Assembly (NCBI RefSeq): GCF_016629565.1
Contig: NZ_AP023057.1
Coordinates: forward strand, 744,001-808,000
Reading direction: 5' to 3'
From: Nitratiruptor sp. YY08-10
GTDB lineage: Bacteria > Campylobacterota > Campylobacteria > Campylobacterales > Nitratiruptoraceae
Length of the DNA: 64,000 bases
The notes under the pieces are model-generated. The model was not told the DNA's origin. It was given only the letters and a program-made list of their open reading frames with translations, and ran no database searches. Below are positions 55,140 through 64,000 of this stretch, one piece after another (the stretch's first letter is position 1; each line of letters opens with the position of its first letter). A program made the translations under genes and the position numbers.

Positions 55140-57063
55140 CCAATACTTCCACTACTTTTGCATAGATTTTTGTGGTGGCAATATTGACGTCGATGATTTC
55201 AACGATGATTGTATCAAAAAGTTCTACCTGGGCTTTTGGCAAAAATATTCGGGCTCCTTTTATCTCATCATCAATTTGGGCGATTGGCGTAGATTCAGGA
55301 TCAGTGACAATGGCTCGAAACCGCTTGCCCAGATTTCTTTTTGCCCATCTGGCAAATTTCCTATCCATAAAGTCCCACTCCACTTTTGCCGCCTCTCGCT
55401 CAAGTTCGCTGATACGAACGGTCAACGGTTCAATGTTTCGCAAAATAAAATCGAGCTGCTTTGTATTTTCTTGGATCAATGCTTTAAGCAGTCTATGGAG
55501 TGTCAAATCGCTGTACCTTCGAATAGGGGAAGTGAAATGGGTATATTTTTCAAAACCAAGTCCAAAATGTCCAATATTTTCGGCGGTGTAGCCTGCCTGT
55601 TTTTGGGTTCTGATAAGAAGCCTGTCCACATGCTCTTTGATGCCCAGTTTCTCGGCCTCTTTTTGGATATGCAAAAAGAGTTCGTGAATGGTGTTGTACT
55701 CTTTTGTGAAGATCCCAACTTGCGCCAAATCGTTTAATAGCTCTTCGATCTTTTCCATGGAAGGCTCTTCATGGGTTCGAAAGATTCCATAATCAAACAT
55801 CTTGGCAGTCGCTTTGTTCGCTAAAAGCATACAATCCTCGATCAGTGCATGACTGGGTGTTTCTGTTTCTATAACAGTTTCAACAAGTTCTTGGTTTTCG
55901 TCAAGAACGAGTCTGATTTCAGGATTGGTAAATTCAAACCCTTTTTGGAGCCGTTTTTTTCGAAGTTCTTTGGTCACTTTAAAAAGCGGCATCAGCCATG
56001 CCAAAATCTCTTCATCTGTGCTGTCAACACCGATTCGTTTGCCTTCTATAAACTCGTCCACACGGTCATAGCTATATTTTCGTCTACTTTTGATAATTGC
56101 ATCGAAGAGTTCTTCTTTGATAGGCTCATACGATTTATTGAGTGTGATTTTACTCACAAAGGCCAAGCGCTCTTCATTTTCTTTGAGTGAGCAGATCCCT
56201 TCACTCAGGCTTCTTGGCAGCATAGGGATCGATTTGTGTGGAAGGTAGATACTAAAGCCCCGCTCTTTTGCCTCTTTGTCGATTGGTCCCATAGCGCTGA
56301 CATATTCGCTTACATCGGCAATGGCAACATAGAGTGTATTTGAATTTTGATCAAAGTAAATGGCATCGTCGTGATCTTTCGCGGTAACTGGATCGATAGT
56401 GCAAAAGGGCAGATGAGTCAGATCGACTCGATTGGGATAGAGACTTTTGTCTACAACATTGCCATATGCGCTTGCTTCGAGTTCTGCTTCTTTACTAAAC
56501 TCCTCCTTTTTGTTGTAAAGAGCTAATGAAATCTTTTCATCTACAAATGGATCGTCTAAAACACCAAGGACTTCGACGATAAAGGCTGCATCATTGTCAA
56601 TTTTCACAACGGTACCATCTGGAAGGTTTTTAAGTGACTTTTTTGATGCTTTTACACTAAGCGGCATCTCGTTTTTCACATTGAAAAAGATGTTGTTTTC
56701 TTTGTCATAGTAGGCTACGCTAAAGCGGAAAGCTTTTTCAAGGATGTAGACCACTTTTGCTTTTGGGCGACCTCCGCCTTTAAATATTCGCTTGGCGACC
56801 ACAAGATCGCCTTTGGTGGCACCATTGAGATCTTGGGGTTCTATGAGAAGATCTTTGGCTTTGATGCCAAGAACCTCTAAAAATCCAGTGCCATTTCTTG
56901 CAATGTCAATTTTTCCGACACGATATTTTGAACTGATTGTATAGATTTTGCCGTCTACCTTTATGATTTTATGGCGTAGAAGATCATCCACTAAAGGCAG
57001 ATACTCTCTTGGAATATCTTTTTTATCGATTCCTCGAATGAGTTTGAGTATAAATTCTTTCAA
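55132..57063 (-). CDS. rnr: RNase II/R family exoribonuclease
   Basis: A 643-residue processive 3'-5' exoribonuclease. Cold-shock/OB regions in the N-terminus (GTGFLEVLGIKAKDLL), the RNB domain with the four-Asp motif DPVTAKDHDDAI, EDCMLLANKATA, HTSPIRRYSDLTLHR-like FTSPIRRYSDLTLHR, and a short S1-like C-terminus. It is shorter than E. coli RNase R (about 813), as in other Campylobacterota. Overlaps holA. Confidence 0.93.
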   Translation of the reverse strand: MKEFILKLIRGIDKKDIPREYLPLVDDLLRHKIIKVDGKIYTISSKYRVGKIDIARNGTGFLEVLGIKAKDLLIEPQDLNGATKGDLVVAKRIFKGGGRPKAKVVYILEKAFRFSVAYYDKENNIFFNVKNEMPLSVKASKKSLKNLPDGTVVKIDNDAAFIVEVLGVLDDPFVDEKISLALYNKKEEFSKEAELEASAYGNVVDKSLYPNRVDLTHLPFCTIDPVTAKDHDDAIYFDQNSNTLYVAIADVSEYVSAMGPIDKEAKERGFSIYLPHKSIPMLPRSLSEGICSLKENEERLAFVSKITLNKSYEPIKEELFDAIIKSRRKYSYDRVDEFIEGKRIGVDSTDEEILAWLMPLFKVTKELRKKRLQKGFEFTNPEIRLVLDENQELVETVIETETPSHALIEDCMLLANKATAKMFDYGIFRTHEEPSMEKIEELLNDLAQVGIFTKEYNTIHELFLHIQKEAEKLGIKEHVDRLLIRTQKQAGYTAENIGHFGLGFEKYTHFTSPIRRYSDLTLHRLLKALIQENTKQLDFILRNIEPLTVRISELEREAAKVEWDFMDRKFARWAKRNLGKRFRAIVTDPESTPIAQIDDEIKGARIFLPKAQVELFDTIIVEIIDVNIATTKIYAKVVEVLDV

Positions 57064-57090
57064 AATATATTTCCTTAAATCTTTTTAAGA

Positions 57091-57096
57091 ATTATA
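57091..57096 (-). promoter_or_regulatory. Candidate -10 box for rnr
   Basis: TATAAT on the minus strand, 28 bases upstream of the rnr ATG at 57063. It suits an rnr-holA promoter. Confidence 0.5.
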
Positions 57097-57110
57097 ACAA
57101 AAGTAGTAGA

Positions 57111-57162
57111 GGAATTTGGAAAGAATTTATTTACTCATTCCTAATTCCCTATTTCCAGTTCC
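57111..57162. repeat. ATTCC-rich imperfect repeat and inverted repeat in the rnr/ilvC gap
   Basis: Several imperfect copies of ATTCC/TTTCC on the plus strand (57137-57162), and GGAATTTGGAAA (57111-57122) can pair with TTTCCAGTTCC (57152-57162) with a bulge. It lies between divergent promoters, so it is unlikely to be a terminator. It could be an operator region or a decayed repeat. Confidence 0.45.
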
Positions 57163-57193
57163 AACTTTTATCCAGACATAAAGAAGTTTTAAG

Positions 57194-57199
57194 TAAAAT
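57194..57199 (+). promoter_or_regulatory. Candidate -10 box for ilvC
   Basis: TAAAAT after TTTTAAG, 28 bases before the ilvC ATG. AAAGGATG is a good ribosome site just before the start. Confidence 0.4.
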
Positions 57200-57202
57200 T
57201 AG

Positions 57203-58249
<1,047 letters not shown>

Positions 58250-58250
58250 A

Positions 58251-58271
58251 ACATAGGGCTCCTCCCTATGT
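58251..58271 (+). terminator. Stem-loop after ilvC
   Basis: ACATAGGG pairs exactly with CCCTATGT around CTCCT, 1 base after the ilvC stop and very close to the start of the next gene. It lacks a T-run. It may lower read-through or mask the next ribosome site. Confidence 0.5.
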
Positions 58272-58283
58272 TATATGCGCTTT

Positions 58284-59279
58284 ATGGCTAAAAAACGCTC
58301 CACAAAAAAGAGGAAAAAAAAGAGTTCAAAAGAGTTTCTTTATACCATTCTCATAGCACTACTTCTATTGGGCATTGCCGGAACGGGTTTTTTCCTCTAT
58401 ACACTTGGATACGAACAAGGCTATAAGCAGGCACAGGAGGAGTATAAAAAAAAAGCCGAACAGACCAAAGTAAAAACTCTTCAAAAAAAGAAACCAAAGA
58501 CAAAAACTGTTCGTAACGTTGAAAAAAAACATCAGGCGGCACTTTCAGAAATAGAAGATTACAAAAGAAACAGTGAACAGATGAAAGAGCCTTCCGTTTT
58601 GCAACCAAAACATGAAAAAGCCATAGATACAGACAAACCAAAACTTGCCATTATTATCGACGATGTTGCTTATGGATACCAGGCAAAAGCGATCAAAAAC
58701 CTTGGTATTCCTATTAATCCTTCCTTCTTCCCGCCATCTCCAAGACACCCAAAAACGCCTCAATATGCGGCGATGTTTTCCCATTACATGATCCATTTAC
58801 CGATGGAAGCAAACCACTATTTGCATGAAGAGCCAGATACGTTGCGAATCACATCTTCTCTCCAGACAATCGAGAGAGTCATTGCAAAAATACGAAAAGA
58901 GTTTCCAAAAGCGAAAGTGATCAACAACCATACAGGAAGCCGCTTTACAGCAAATTATGAAGCGATGAAACGATTATACAAGATTTTGGATAAGTACCAT
59001 TTCGTTTTTTTAGACAGCAGAACCACTGCACAGACCGTCGTGCCAAAAATAGACAGAGAACTTGGACGGACCTATCTTGCAAGAAATGTTTTTTTGGATA
59101 ATGAACAAAATGTTCCTTATATCAAAAATCAGTTGCGTCAAGCCATTGCACTTGCAAAAAAACGAGGGCTTGCCATTGCAATAGGCCATCCTCATCCTGC
59201 AACATTGAAGGCTCTTCGGGAATCTAAAGATATTTTAAATCAAGTTCAACTAATATATATAGATAGTCTGCTCAAATAA
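58284..59279 (+). CDS. YibQ-family divergent polysaccharide deacetylase
   Basis: About 331 residues from ATG 58284 (an ATG 9 bases earlier is possible). A highly basic N-terminus, one signal-anchor (about 18-42, LYTILIALLLLGIAGTGFFL), a Lys/Gln-rich linker and a periplasmic deacetylase-like domain (about 115-331) with LAIIIDDVAYG, HLPMEA, NNHTGSRFT, FLDSRTT and AIAIGHPHPAT. The family keeps the NodB-like fold and may act on peptidoglycan. Substrate unknown. Confidence 0.85.
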   Translation: MAKKRSTKKRKKKSSKEFLYTILIALLLLGIAGTGFFLYTLGYEQGYKQAQEEYKKKAEQTKVKTLQKKKPKTKTVRNVEKKHQAALSEIEDYKRNSEQMKEPSVLQPKHEKAIDTDKPKLAIIIDDVAYGYQAKAIKNLGIPINPSFFPPSPRHPKTPQYAAMFSHYMIHLPMEANHYLHEEPDTLRITSSLQTIERVIAKIRKEFPKAKVINNHTGSRFTANYEAMKRLYKILDKYHFVFLDSRTTAQTVVPKIDRELGRTYLARNVFLDNEQNVPYIKNQLRQAIALAKKRGLAIAIGHPHPATLKALRESKDILNQVQLIYIDSLLK

Positions 59280-59288
59280 AGGGTTGCT

Positions 59289-60623
59289 GTGCGACATCTA
59301 TTGATTTCTATTGGGGTGGGGATCACTCTTTTCGTTCTTTCATTGATGCTTTTTACAACAAAGCAGTCTTTTTTAGTCGGAGTTGTCGGTATGCTCGTAT
59401 ATCTTTGGAGCAGTGAGGCGTTGCCGCTTGGTGTTGTTTCTTTGCTCCCACTCATACTTTTTCCTCTCTTTGGCATACTCGATATGAAAAGTACTGCTCC
59501 AAACTATTCAAAATCGATTATCTTTCTTTTCATAGGAGGGTTTTTACTGGCTATTGGAATGCAAAAGACCTTGTTGCACCAAATTATTGCCAACAGATTG
59601 CTACGATTTTTTCCAAAAAGTGCACGGGGTGTTATCTATGCTTTGGCAATAACATCGGCTGCTCTTAGTGCTTTTTTGTCCAATACCACTGTGACGATTA
59701 TGCTTGTACCAATCGCTCTTTTTTTGAGTGAGGATAATGTGCTTAAAGTCCGATATCTTTTGGCAACGGCTTATGGCGCAAGTATCGGTGGAATATTTAC
59801 TCCTATTGGAACTCCTCCAAACCTTATTCTCCTTGGATTTTTGGAAGACTGGAATATTCAAGAGCCTACTTTTTTGGAGTGGATGGGATTGACGCTGCCA
59901 GTGGTTTTGGGAATGCTCATTATTGTTCCTTGGATTCTCTCGTTACATCTCAAAGACAAAAATATCTCTTGTACACTTGAGCCGATACATCGTTTAACGA
60001 AAGAGCAAAAAAAGCTCCTTTGGATTTTGGGGACACTTGTTATGTTGCTGCTTGTAAATGCTGTTCTCAAGCCTCTTTTTGGGTGGAGCATGAATGAAAA
60101 AATGCTTTTATTGGGTTTTGGAGTGTTGCTCTTTCTCCCCGGTATCGATATCTTGCAATGGAGTGATACCAAAGAGATGCCTTATGAGATCGTTTTTTTA
60201 TTTGGAGCCGGTTTTGCAATCGCAAAAGCTTTTATCCAGACTGGACTTGCTGAGTCGATTGCAAAAGAGTTTGCTGTTTTTTCAGGATTGTCGTTACCAC
60301 TTTTACTTTTCGTTATCGCTCTTTTTGTCTCTTTTGCAACAGAAATTACCAGCAATACAGCACTCACTTCCATTATTTTGCCAATTCTGTATACGTTTGG
60401 TCAGCAATCGCATCTTCCGACACCTATTATCCTTTTTACAGCGACAATTGCGGCAAGTTATGCGTTTATGTTGCCGATTGCAACCCCACCAAATGCAATT
60501 GTCATGAGTTCTCGTGTTATCAAGATAAAAGAGATGGCCCGTATAGGTTTTTGGATCAATTTGCTTGGTGTTATCCTCGTTACTGCCGTCGCAACGACGA
60601 TTTGGAGACTCTATTTTGGTTGA
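59289..60623 (+). CDS. SLC13/DASS-family anion transporter
   Basis: 444 residues with a GTG start and about 11 membrane segments. It carries both signature halves: LSNTTVTIMLVPIAL and TSNTALTSIILPI (SNT motifs), with PIGTPPNLILLG and PIATPPNAIVMSS after each. The family transports sulfate, succinate, malate or citrate with sodium; the true substrate is unknown. Overlaps dprA by 8 bases. Confidence 0.9.
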   Translation: MRHLLISIGVGITLFVLSLMLFTTKQSFLVGVVGMLVYLWSSEALPLGVVSLLPLILFPLFGILDMKSTAPNYSKSIIFLFIGGFLLAIGMQKTLLHQIIANRLLRFFPKSARGVIYALAITSAALSAFLSNTTVTIMLVPIALFLSEDNVLKVRYLLATAYGASIGGIFTPIGTPPNLILLGFLEDWNIQEPTFLEWMGLTLPVVLGMLIIVPWILSLHLKDKNISCTLEPIHRLTKEQKKLLWILGTLVMLLLVNAVLKPLFGWSMNEKMLLLGFGVLLFLPGIDILQWSDTKEMPYEIVFLFGAGFAIAKAFIQTGLAESIAKEFAVFSGLSLPLLLFVIALFVSFATEITSNTALTSIILPILYTFGQQSHLPTPIILFTATIAASYAFMLPIATPPNAIVMSSRVIKIKEMARIGFWINLLGVILVTAVATTIWRLYFG

Positions 60624-61335
60624 GATCGAAGGTGTAAAGCATTACTATAAAGGAAATCTGCATCTTTTACAAAGACCAAAAATCTCTATTGTGGGGACAC
60701 GAAGGCCAAACAGCTACACCAAAGCCAAAACCATACAGCTTGCTGCTGCTTTGACCCAAAAAGGCTACGTAGTTGTCAGTGGCGCTGCCATGGGTGTGGA
60801 CGCCCTGGCTCATAAAGGAGCCGGATTTTCAAATACCATTGCCGTTGTTGCAACCGGTTTGGATATTCGCTATCCTGCGGTGAATGCAGGGCTGATTGAA
60901 AAGATTGAAAAAGAGGGTTTGATTCTTAGTCAGTTTGATTATGGGAAAAGGGCCACGAAATGGAGTTTCATCGTACGTAATGAAACGGTCGTCGCCCTCG
61001 GTGAATCTCTCATCATCACTCAGGCTGATAGAAACAGTGGAAGTATGCGAAGCGCTGAAATCGCACAAAAGTTGGGAAAAAAGATCTATGTCTTGCCCCA
61101 CAGAATGGGGGAAAGCGAAGGGACGAACGATTTAATCAAAGAGGGCTTGGCAGAAGTGATATGGGATATTGATCAATTTGTAGGAAAGGGGAAAAGCGAT
61201 CCTTTTATAGAGTATCTCAAAACGAATCCTTCCTATGAAGAGGCCTTACACCGCTATGGAGAAAAGATCTTCGAAGCAGAGATCCAAGGTTTGATTGCGA
61301 TACATAATCTTCAAATTATCTATAAAGGAGCATAA
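60616..61335 (+). CDS. dprA: Short DprA (DNA-processing protein A)
   Basis: 239 residues from TTG 60616, with GGAG 8 bases upstream; the open frame before it lies in the transporter gene. DprA protects single-stranded DNA in natural transformation and loads RecA. The Rossmann-like core is present: ISIVGTRRPNSYTKAK, VVSGAAMGVDALAHKGA, FIVRNETVVALG and ADRNSGSMRSAEIA. The N-terminal SAM domain is absent and the C-terminal winged helix is missing or very short. Confidence 0.88.
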   Translation: MVEIEGVKHYYKGNLHLLQRPKISIVGTRRPNSYTKAKTIQLAAALTQKGYVVVSGAAMGVDALAHKGAGFSNTIAVVATGLDIRYPAVNAGLIEKIEKEGLILSQFDYGKRATKWSFIVRNETVVALGESLIITQADRNSGSMRSAEIAQKLGKKIYVLPHRMGESEGTNDLIKEGLAEVIWDIDQFVGKGKSDPFIEYLKTNPSYEEALHRYGEKIFEAEIQGLIAIHNLQIIYKGA

Positions 61336-61691
61336 TGGAGCGCATTCCTTTGAGCAAATATGCGAAAATGAGAAAGATGAGCAGGGCACAAGTGATCCAT
61401 ATGATTGTCAAAGGAGAGATCGAAGCCGAAGAGGTTGTAGAGAACGGGAAGAAAGTTCGCTATGTCCTCGTTGAAAAAAAGCAGACACATCCTGTCCAAC
61501 AGCAAAAAAAAGATGTACCGCTTCCTGAAACTGTTTTGGTACATATACAAAAATTTGCCGATATCTCATCCATGAAGTATTGTTATGAAGGGATGCATGA
61601 TTACTATTTGGTGTTTGAGGATCAACTCATTATCTTCAATAAGGAGAGCGCTGTAGTGACAATGGTTCCAAAGTGTGAGGAAAAAGAATGA
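61335..61691 (+). CDS. Small protein of unknown function next to dprA
   Basis: 118 residues with no recognisable family. The N-terminus (LSKYAKMRKMSRAQVIHMIVKGEI) looks like a helix-turn-helix of the kind seen in excisionase or MerR N-termini, which would suggest DNA binding; a beta part follows. Start overlaps the dprA stop by one base and end overlaps the HtrA gene. The link to dprA is positional only. Confidence 0.6.
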   Translation: MERIPLSKYAKMRKMSRAQVIHMIVKGEIEAEEVVENGKKVRYVLVEKKQTHPVQQQKKDVPLPETVLVHIQKFADISSMKYCYEGMHDYYLVFEDQLIIFNKESAVVTMVPKCEEKE

Positions 61692-62779
61692 GAAAACAGA
61701 TATTTGCCGGTTTTTTGGCAGGGCTCTTGGTTCTGCTTTTGTGGCGGATGATTCCCCTTGTGGAAGTGATGATAGCGGCCAAACCAAAACCCGTCACTCC
61801 TCGGGGCGATTTGATGAGTATCGAAAAGAGCAACATCAAAATTTTCGAAGAGGCCAAACCGAGTGTCGTTTATATCTCCACGCTTCAAAAAGTGGTGGAC
61901 TACTGGAGTCTGAATGTATGGGATATTCCAAAGGGAACGGGAAGCGGGTTTGTTTGGGACAATTTCGGTCATATCGTTACCAATTTTCATGTGATCGAGG
62001 GTGCCAGCGAAGCGGTTGTGACACTCAGTAACGGTCTTGGCTATAAAGCTATCCTGGTAGGAGCCGACCCATCGCATGATTTGGCGGTACTGAAAATCAA
62101 ACCGATTCCAGGCATTATGAAGCCGGTTATCATTGGAGATAGCGATAAGCTGAGAGTTGGACAAATCGTGTATGCTATTGGCAATCCCTTTGGGTTGGAT
62201 TGGACGATGACGATGGGCATCATCTCAGCACTCAATCGTGTCATCGATGAGGAGAGCGGAGCCAAAATCAAAGGGGCCATCCAAACCGATGCTCCTATCA
62301 ATCCCGGAAACTCCGGAGGACCACTTCTAGATAGTGCTGGCAGAGTAATCGGTGTCAATACCGCAATATACAGTCCCAGCGGTGCGAGTGCCGGGATCGG
62401 CTTTGCCATTCCCATCAATACAGTCAATAGGGTAGTGAGTTCACTTATTGCGTATGGTCGTTATCTGCCTCCAAGGCTTGGTGTAGAGAGTGATGATCGT
62501 ATCAATAGAGTTTTGCAAAAAAGATTTGGAATAGAAGGGGTTGCGGTTTTAAAAGTCGATCCTCAAAGCCCGGCGGCAGTAGCGGGGCTCAAACCGACTA
62601 TACTCTATCCTGATGGACGAATAGTTTTTGGCGATATTATCGTGGCTGTCAATGGCAAAAAGGTGCACAGTTTCCAAGAACTGCAAGATATGTTGGAGCA
62701 GTTTAACCATGGAGATGAAATTACTCTAACAGTTCTACGGGGCAGAGAAACAGTACATATCAAGGTACGTTTACAATAA
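61688..62779 (+). CDS. HtrA/DegS-like periplasmic serine protease
   Basis: A 363-residue S1C protease: signal anchor (about 5-30), protease domain with catalytic triad His101 (TNFHVIEG), Asp131 (SHDLAVLKI) and Ser209 (NPGNSGGPLL), and one PDZ domain (about 262-363: GVAVLKVDPQSPAAVAGLKP). One PDZ and an anchor give a DegS-like layout. It protects or signals in the envelope. Overlaps the small unknown gene by 4 bases. Confidence 0.92.
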   Translation: MRKQIFAGFLAGLLVLLLWRMIPLVEVMIAAKPKPVTPRGDLMSIEKSNIKIFEEAKPSVVYISTLQKVVDYWSLNVWDIPKGTGSGFVWDNFGHIVTNFHVIEGASEAVVTLSNGLGYKAILVGADPSHDLAVLKIKPIPGIMKPVIIGDSDKLRVGQIVYAIGNPFGLDWTMTMGIISALNRVIDEESGAKIKGAIQTDAPINPGNSGGPLLDSAGRVIGVNTAIYSPSGASAGIGFAIPINTVNRVVSSLIAYGRYLPPRLGVESDDRINRVLQKRFGIEGVAVLKVDPQSPAAVAGLKPTILYPDGRIVFGDIIVAVNGKKVHSFQELQDMLEQFNHGDEITLTVLRGRETVHIKVRLQ

Positions 62780-62809
62780 GATATAATAGAAAAAAAGCAA
62801 GGAGCAGTT

Positions 62810-63076
62810 ATGCTAAAAGATATGTTGACGCTCGGAATCGGCAGTGCACTGCTTGCTAAAGAGAAGGTGGAAGCGGAGATACAAAAGCTTGCTGAAAAGG
62901 GGAAGGTCTCAAAAGAGGAGGTAAAAAAAATTATTGAAGAGGCGAAAGAGAAGGGAGAAGAGCAAGAAATCAGGGCCAAACAAGAGCTCAAAAAATTGCT
63001 CAAAGAGGTTGTTTCTGAATTGGGACTTGCAACAAAAAAGGATATCGAAGAGTTGAAGAAGCTCCTTGAAAAATAA
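62810..63076 (+). CDS. Phasin-like coiled-coil protein
   Basis: An 88-residue, Lys/Glu-rich helical protein with a hydrophobic start (MLKDMLTLGIGSALLAKEKV) and two coiled-coil stretches. It resembles small phasin-like proteins that sit before ABC1 kinases. AAGGAG precedes the ATG. Its last codons overlap the TTG start of the kinase. Function unknown. Confidence 0.75.
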   Translation: MLKDMLTLGIGSALLAKEKVEAEIQKLAEKGKVSKEEVKKIIEEAKEKGEEQEIRAKQELKKLLKEVVSELGLATKKDIEELKKLLEK

Positions 63077-64000
63077 CTATTCACTTGGAAGAATTTATAA
63101 GATCTTTCTATTGTTACTCTCTTTTTTCCTATTGATAAAAAAGAGACCTTCATTTTTAGGAATACAACCATATAAACCTCAAAAAATGCGACAAGTCATT
63201 GTCGAACTGGGACCAAGTTTCATTAAACTTTCCCAGGTTCTGGCTACTAGAGCAGACTTTTTCGACGAGTCGTATCTCAAAGAGCTCAAAACCTTGCATG
63301 ATGAATTACCACCGATGCAAGAAGATGAGTTTCGCAAGGTGTTCCAAAAAGCTTTTACAAACTCTCCATTTGCCTACTTTGACTCAAATCCAATAGCAAG
63401 CGCTTCGATTGGACAGGTGCATAAAGCTATCTTGAAGAGTGGAGAAGAGGTTGCCGTCAAACTGAGACGTTACAACATAGAAAAACGTATTCGAAGCGAT
63501 ATCAGGATCTTAAAAGGGATCAATCTTCTCTTTCGTCCGCTTTTTAGCGAATATACAAAAAACTCAATAGAGGCTGTGATAAACGAATTTTCCGATATGA
63601 TTATCCAAGAGGTGAGTCTTACAAAAGAGCTGCAAAACCTTAAAAAGTTTGCAAAAACCTATGCGCATTGCAAGATTTTATTTCCCAAACCTTATGAATA
63701 TTATTGCAGCGACGATGCACTTGTCATGAGTTTTATGGATGGTGTTCGGTTCGATGACAAAAAGGCGCTCCAGCGGATGGGTATCGACTTCCATCAGATA
63801 TTGGAGCGGCTCATCGAATTTTATGCGGAACAGATGCTTATCGTCGGTTTTTTTCATGCCGATCCCCATCCGGGAAATCTTTTGATCAATGAAAGAGGTG
63901 AGCTTATACTGCTTGATTTTGGAATGGTCAAAAGAATTCCAAATGACGTGCGAGTCGCTATTATCGAGATGGTGAAATCTGCTTATGAAAAAGATTATGA
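63066..64000 (+). CDS. ABC1/UbiB-family atypical kinase, 3' end outside window
   Basis: The frame is open from TTG 63066 to the end of the window (about 311 residues). I chose 63066 because the hydrophobic stretch IYKIFLLLLSFFLLIKKRP belongs to the family N-terminus; ATG 63186 would remove it. Motifs: ELGPSFIKLSQVLATRADFF, ASASIGQVHKA (Ala-rich loop), VAVKLRR, HADPHPGNLLI and LILLDFGM. UbiB/COQ8 proteins act in lipid quinone pathways; in this menaquinone-using phylum the role is unclear. Coupled to the phasin-like gene. Confidence 0.88.
   Translation, partial: MKNNYSLGRIYKIFLLLLSFFLLIKKRPSFLGIQPYKPQKMRQVIVELGPSFIKLSQVLATRADFFDESYLKELKTLHDELPPMQEDEFRKVFQKAFTNSPFAYFDSNPIASASIGQVHKAILKSGEEVAVKLRRYNIEKRIRSDIRILKGINLLFRPLFSEYTKNSIEAVINEFSDMIIQEVSLTKELQNLKKFAKTYAHCKILFPKPYEYYCSDDALVMSFMDGVRFDDKKALQRMGIDFHQILERLIEFYAEQMLIVGFFHADPHPGNLLINERGELILLDFGMVKRIPNDVRVAIIEMVKSAYEKDY

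Overview
The window looks like core chromosome from a Campylobacterota (epsilonproteobacterial) organism, probably a free-living vent-type lineage such as Nitratiruptor or a relative. The evidence is: roughly 40% GC by eye; TATAAT-like -10 boxes without clear -35 boxes; a fused CcsBA cytochrome c synthetase; a class II DAHP synthase; an MTA/SAH nucleosidase of the kind used for futalosine-type menaquinone synthesis; the accD/thiE/rlmH/dusB cluster; and a phasin-like/ABC1-kinase pair. The genus is inference. I see no mobile element, CRISPR array, tRNA or rRNA. Genes are very tightly packed, with many ATGA/TAATG overlaps, and many starts are TTG or GTG. No gene-free stretch exceeds 300 bases; the longest is 8054-8245.

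Layout. 1-1.8 kb: end of the Tol-Pal operon (tolB, pal, cpoB-like). 1.9-4.1 kb: slyD, fabD and an unknown exported protein. 4.2-8.1 kb: mtnN, a TtcA-like thiolase with an altered Fe-S motif, then a FliK-like protein, a free FlhB C-terminal domain protein and an unknown protein. 8.2-13.1 kb: the most unusual locus, three overlapping genes for a PAS-GGDEF-EAL enzyme, a soluble receptor with two MCP signalling hairpins, and a protein of three CheW domains. 13.1-24.2 kb: recO (minus), then a long plus-strand chain gltB-gltD-IMPase-accD-thiE-rlmH-membrane protein-dusB. 24.2-32.5 kb: a FliO-like protein (minus), a TauE-type exporter, uvrA, an HDOD protein, a small apparently frameshifted exported protein (minus), and polA. 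32.6-39.3 kb: ccsBA, dnaJ (minus), recR, class II DAHP synthase and a periplasmic rhodanese.

39.4-47.2 kb is a minus-strand block: SPOR protein-trpE-aroE, and gatC-pilT-cvpA-lysS-glyA. 47.3-53.0 kb (plus): YfgM-like and BamB-like proteins, a small unknown, coaX, hisG, a methyltransferase and a PilZ-HDOD protein. 53.0-57.1 kb (minus): rpsF-ssb-rpsR and rnr-holA. 57.2-64.0 kb (plus): ilvC, a YibQ-type deacetylase, an SLC13 transporter, a short DprA, a small unknown, an HtrA-like protease, a phasin-like coiled coil and an ABC1 kinase that runs off the end.

How the genes work together. Aromatic synthesis (aroF, aroE, trpE), nitrogen assimilation (gltBD), envelope integrity (Tol-Pal, BamB/YfgM-like, HtrA) and replication/repair (polA, holA, uvrA, recO, recR, dprA, ssb) are all represented. 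Three separate signalling units (GGDEF-EAL/MCP/CheW, HDOD and PilZ-HDOD) suggest cyclic-di-GMP and chemosensory signalling. The 8.2-13.1 kb operon is the best candidate for an undescribed system: it has receptor and adaptor parts fused to c-di-GMP turnover, but no CheA, CheY, CheR or CheB nearby.
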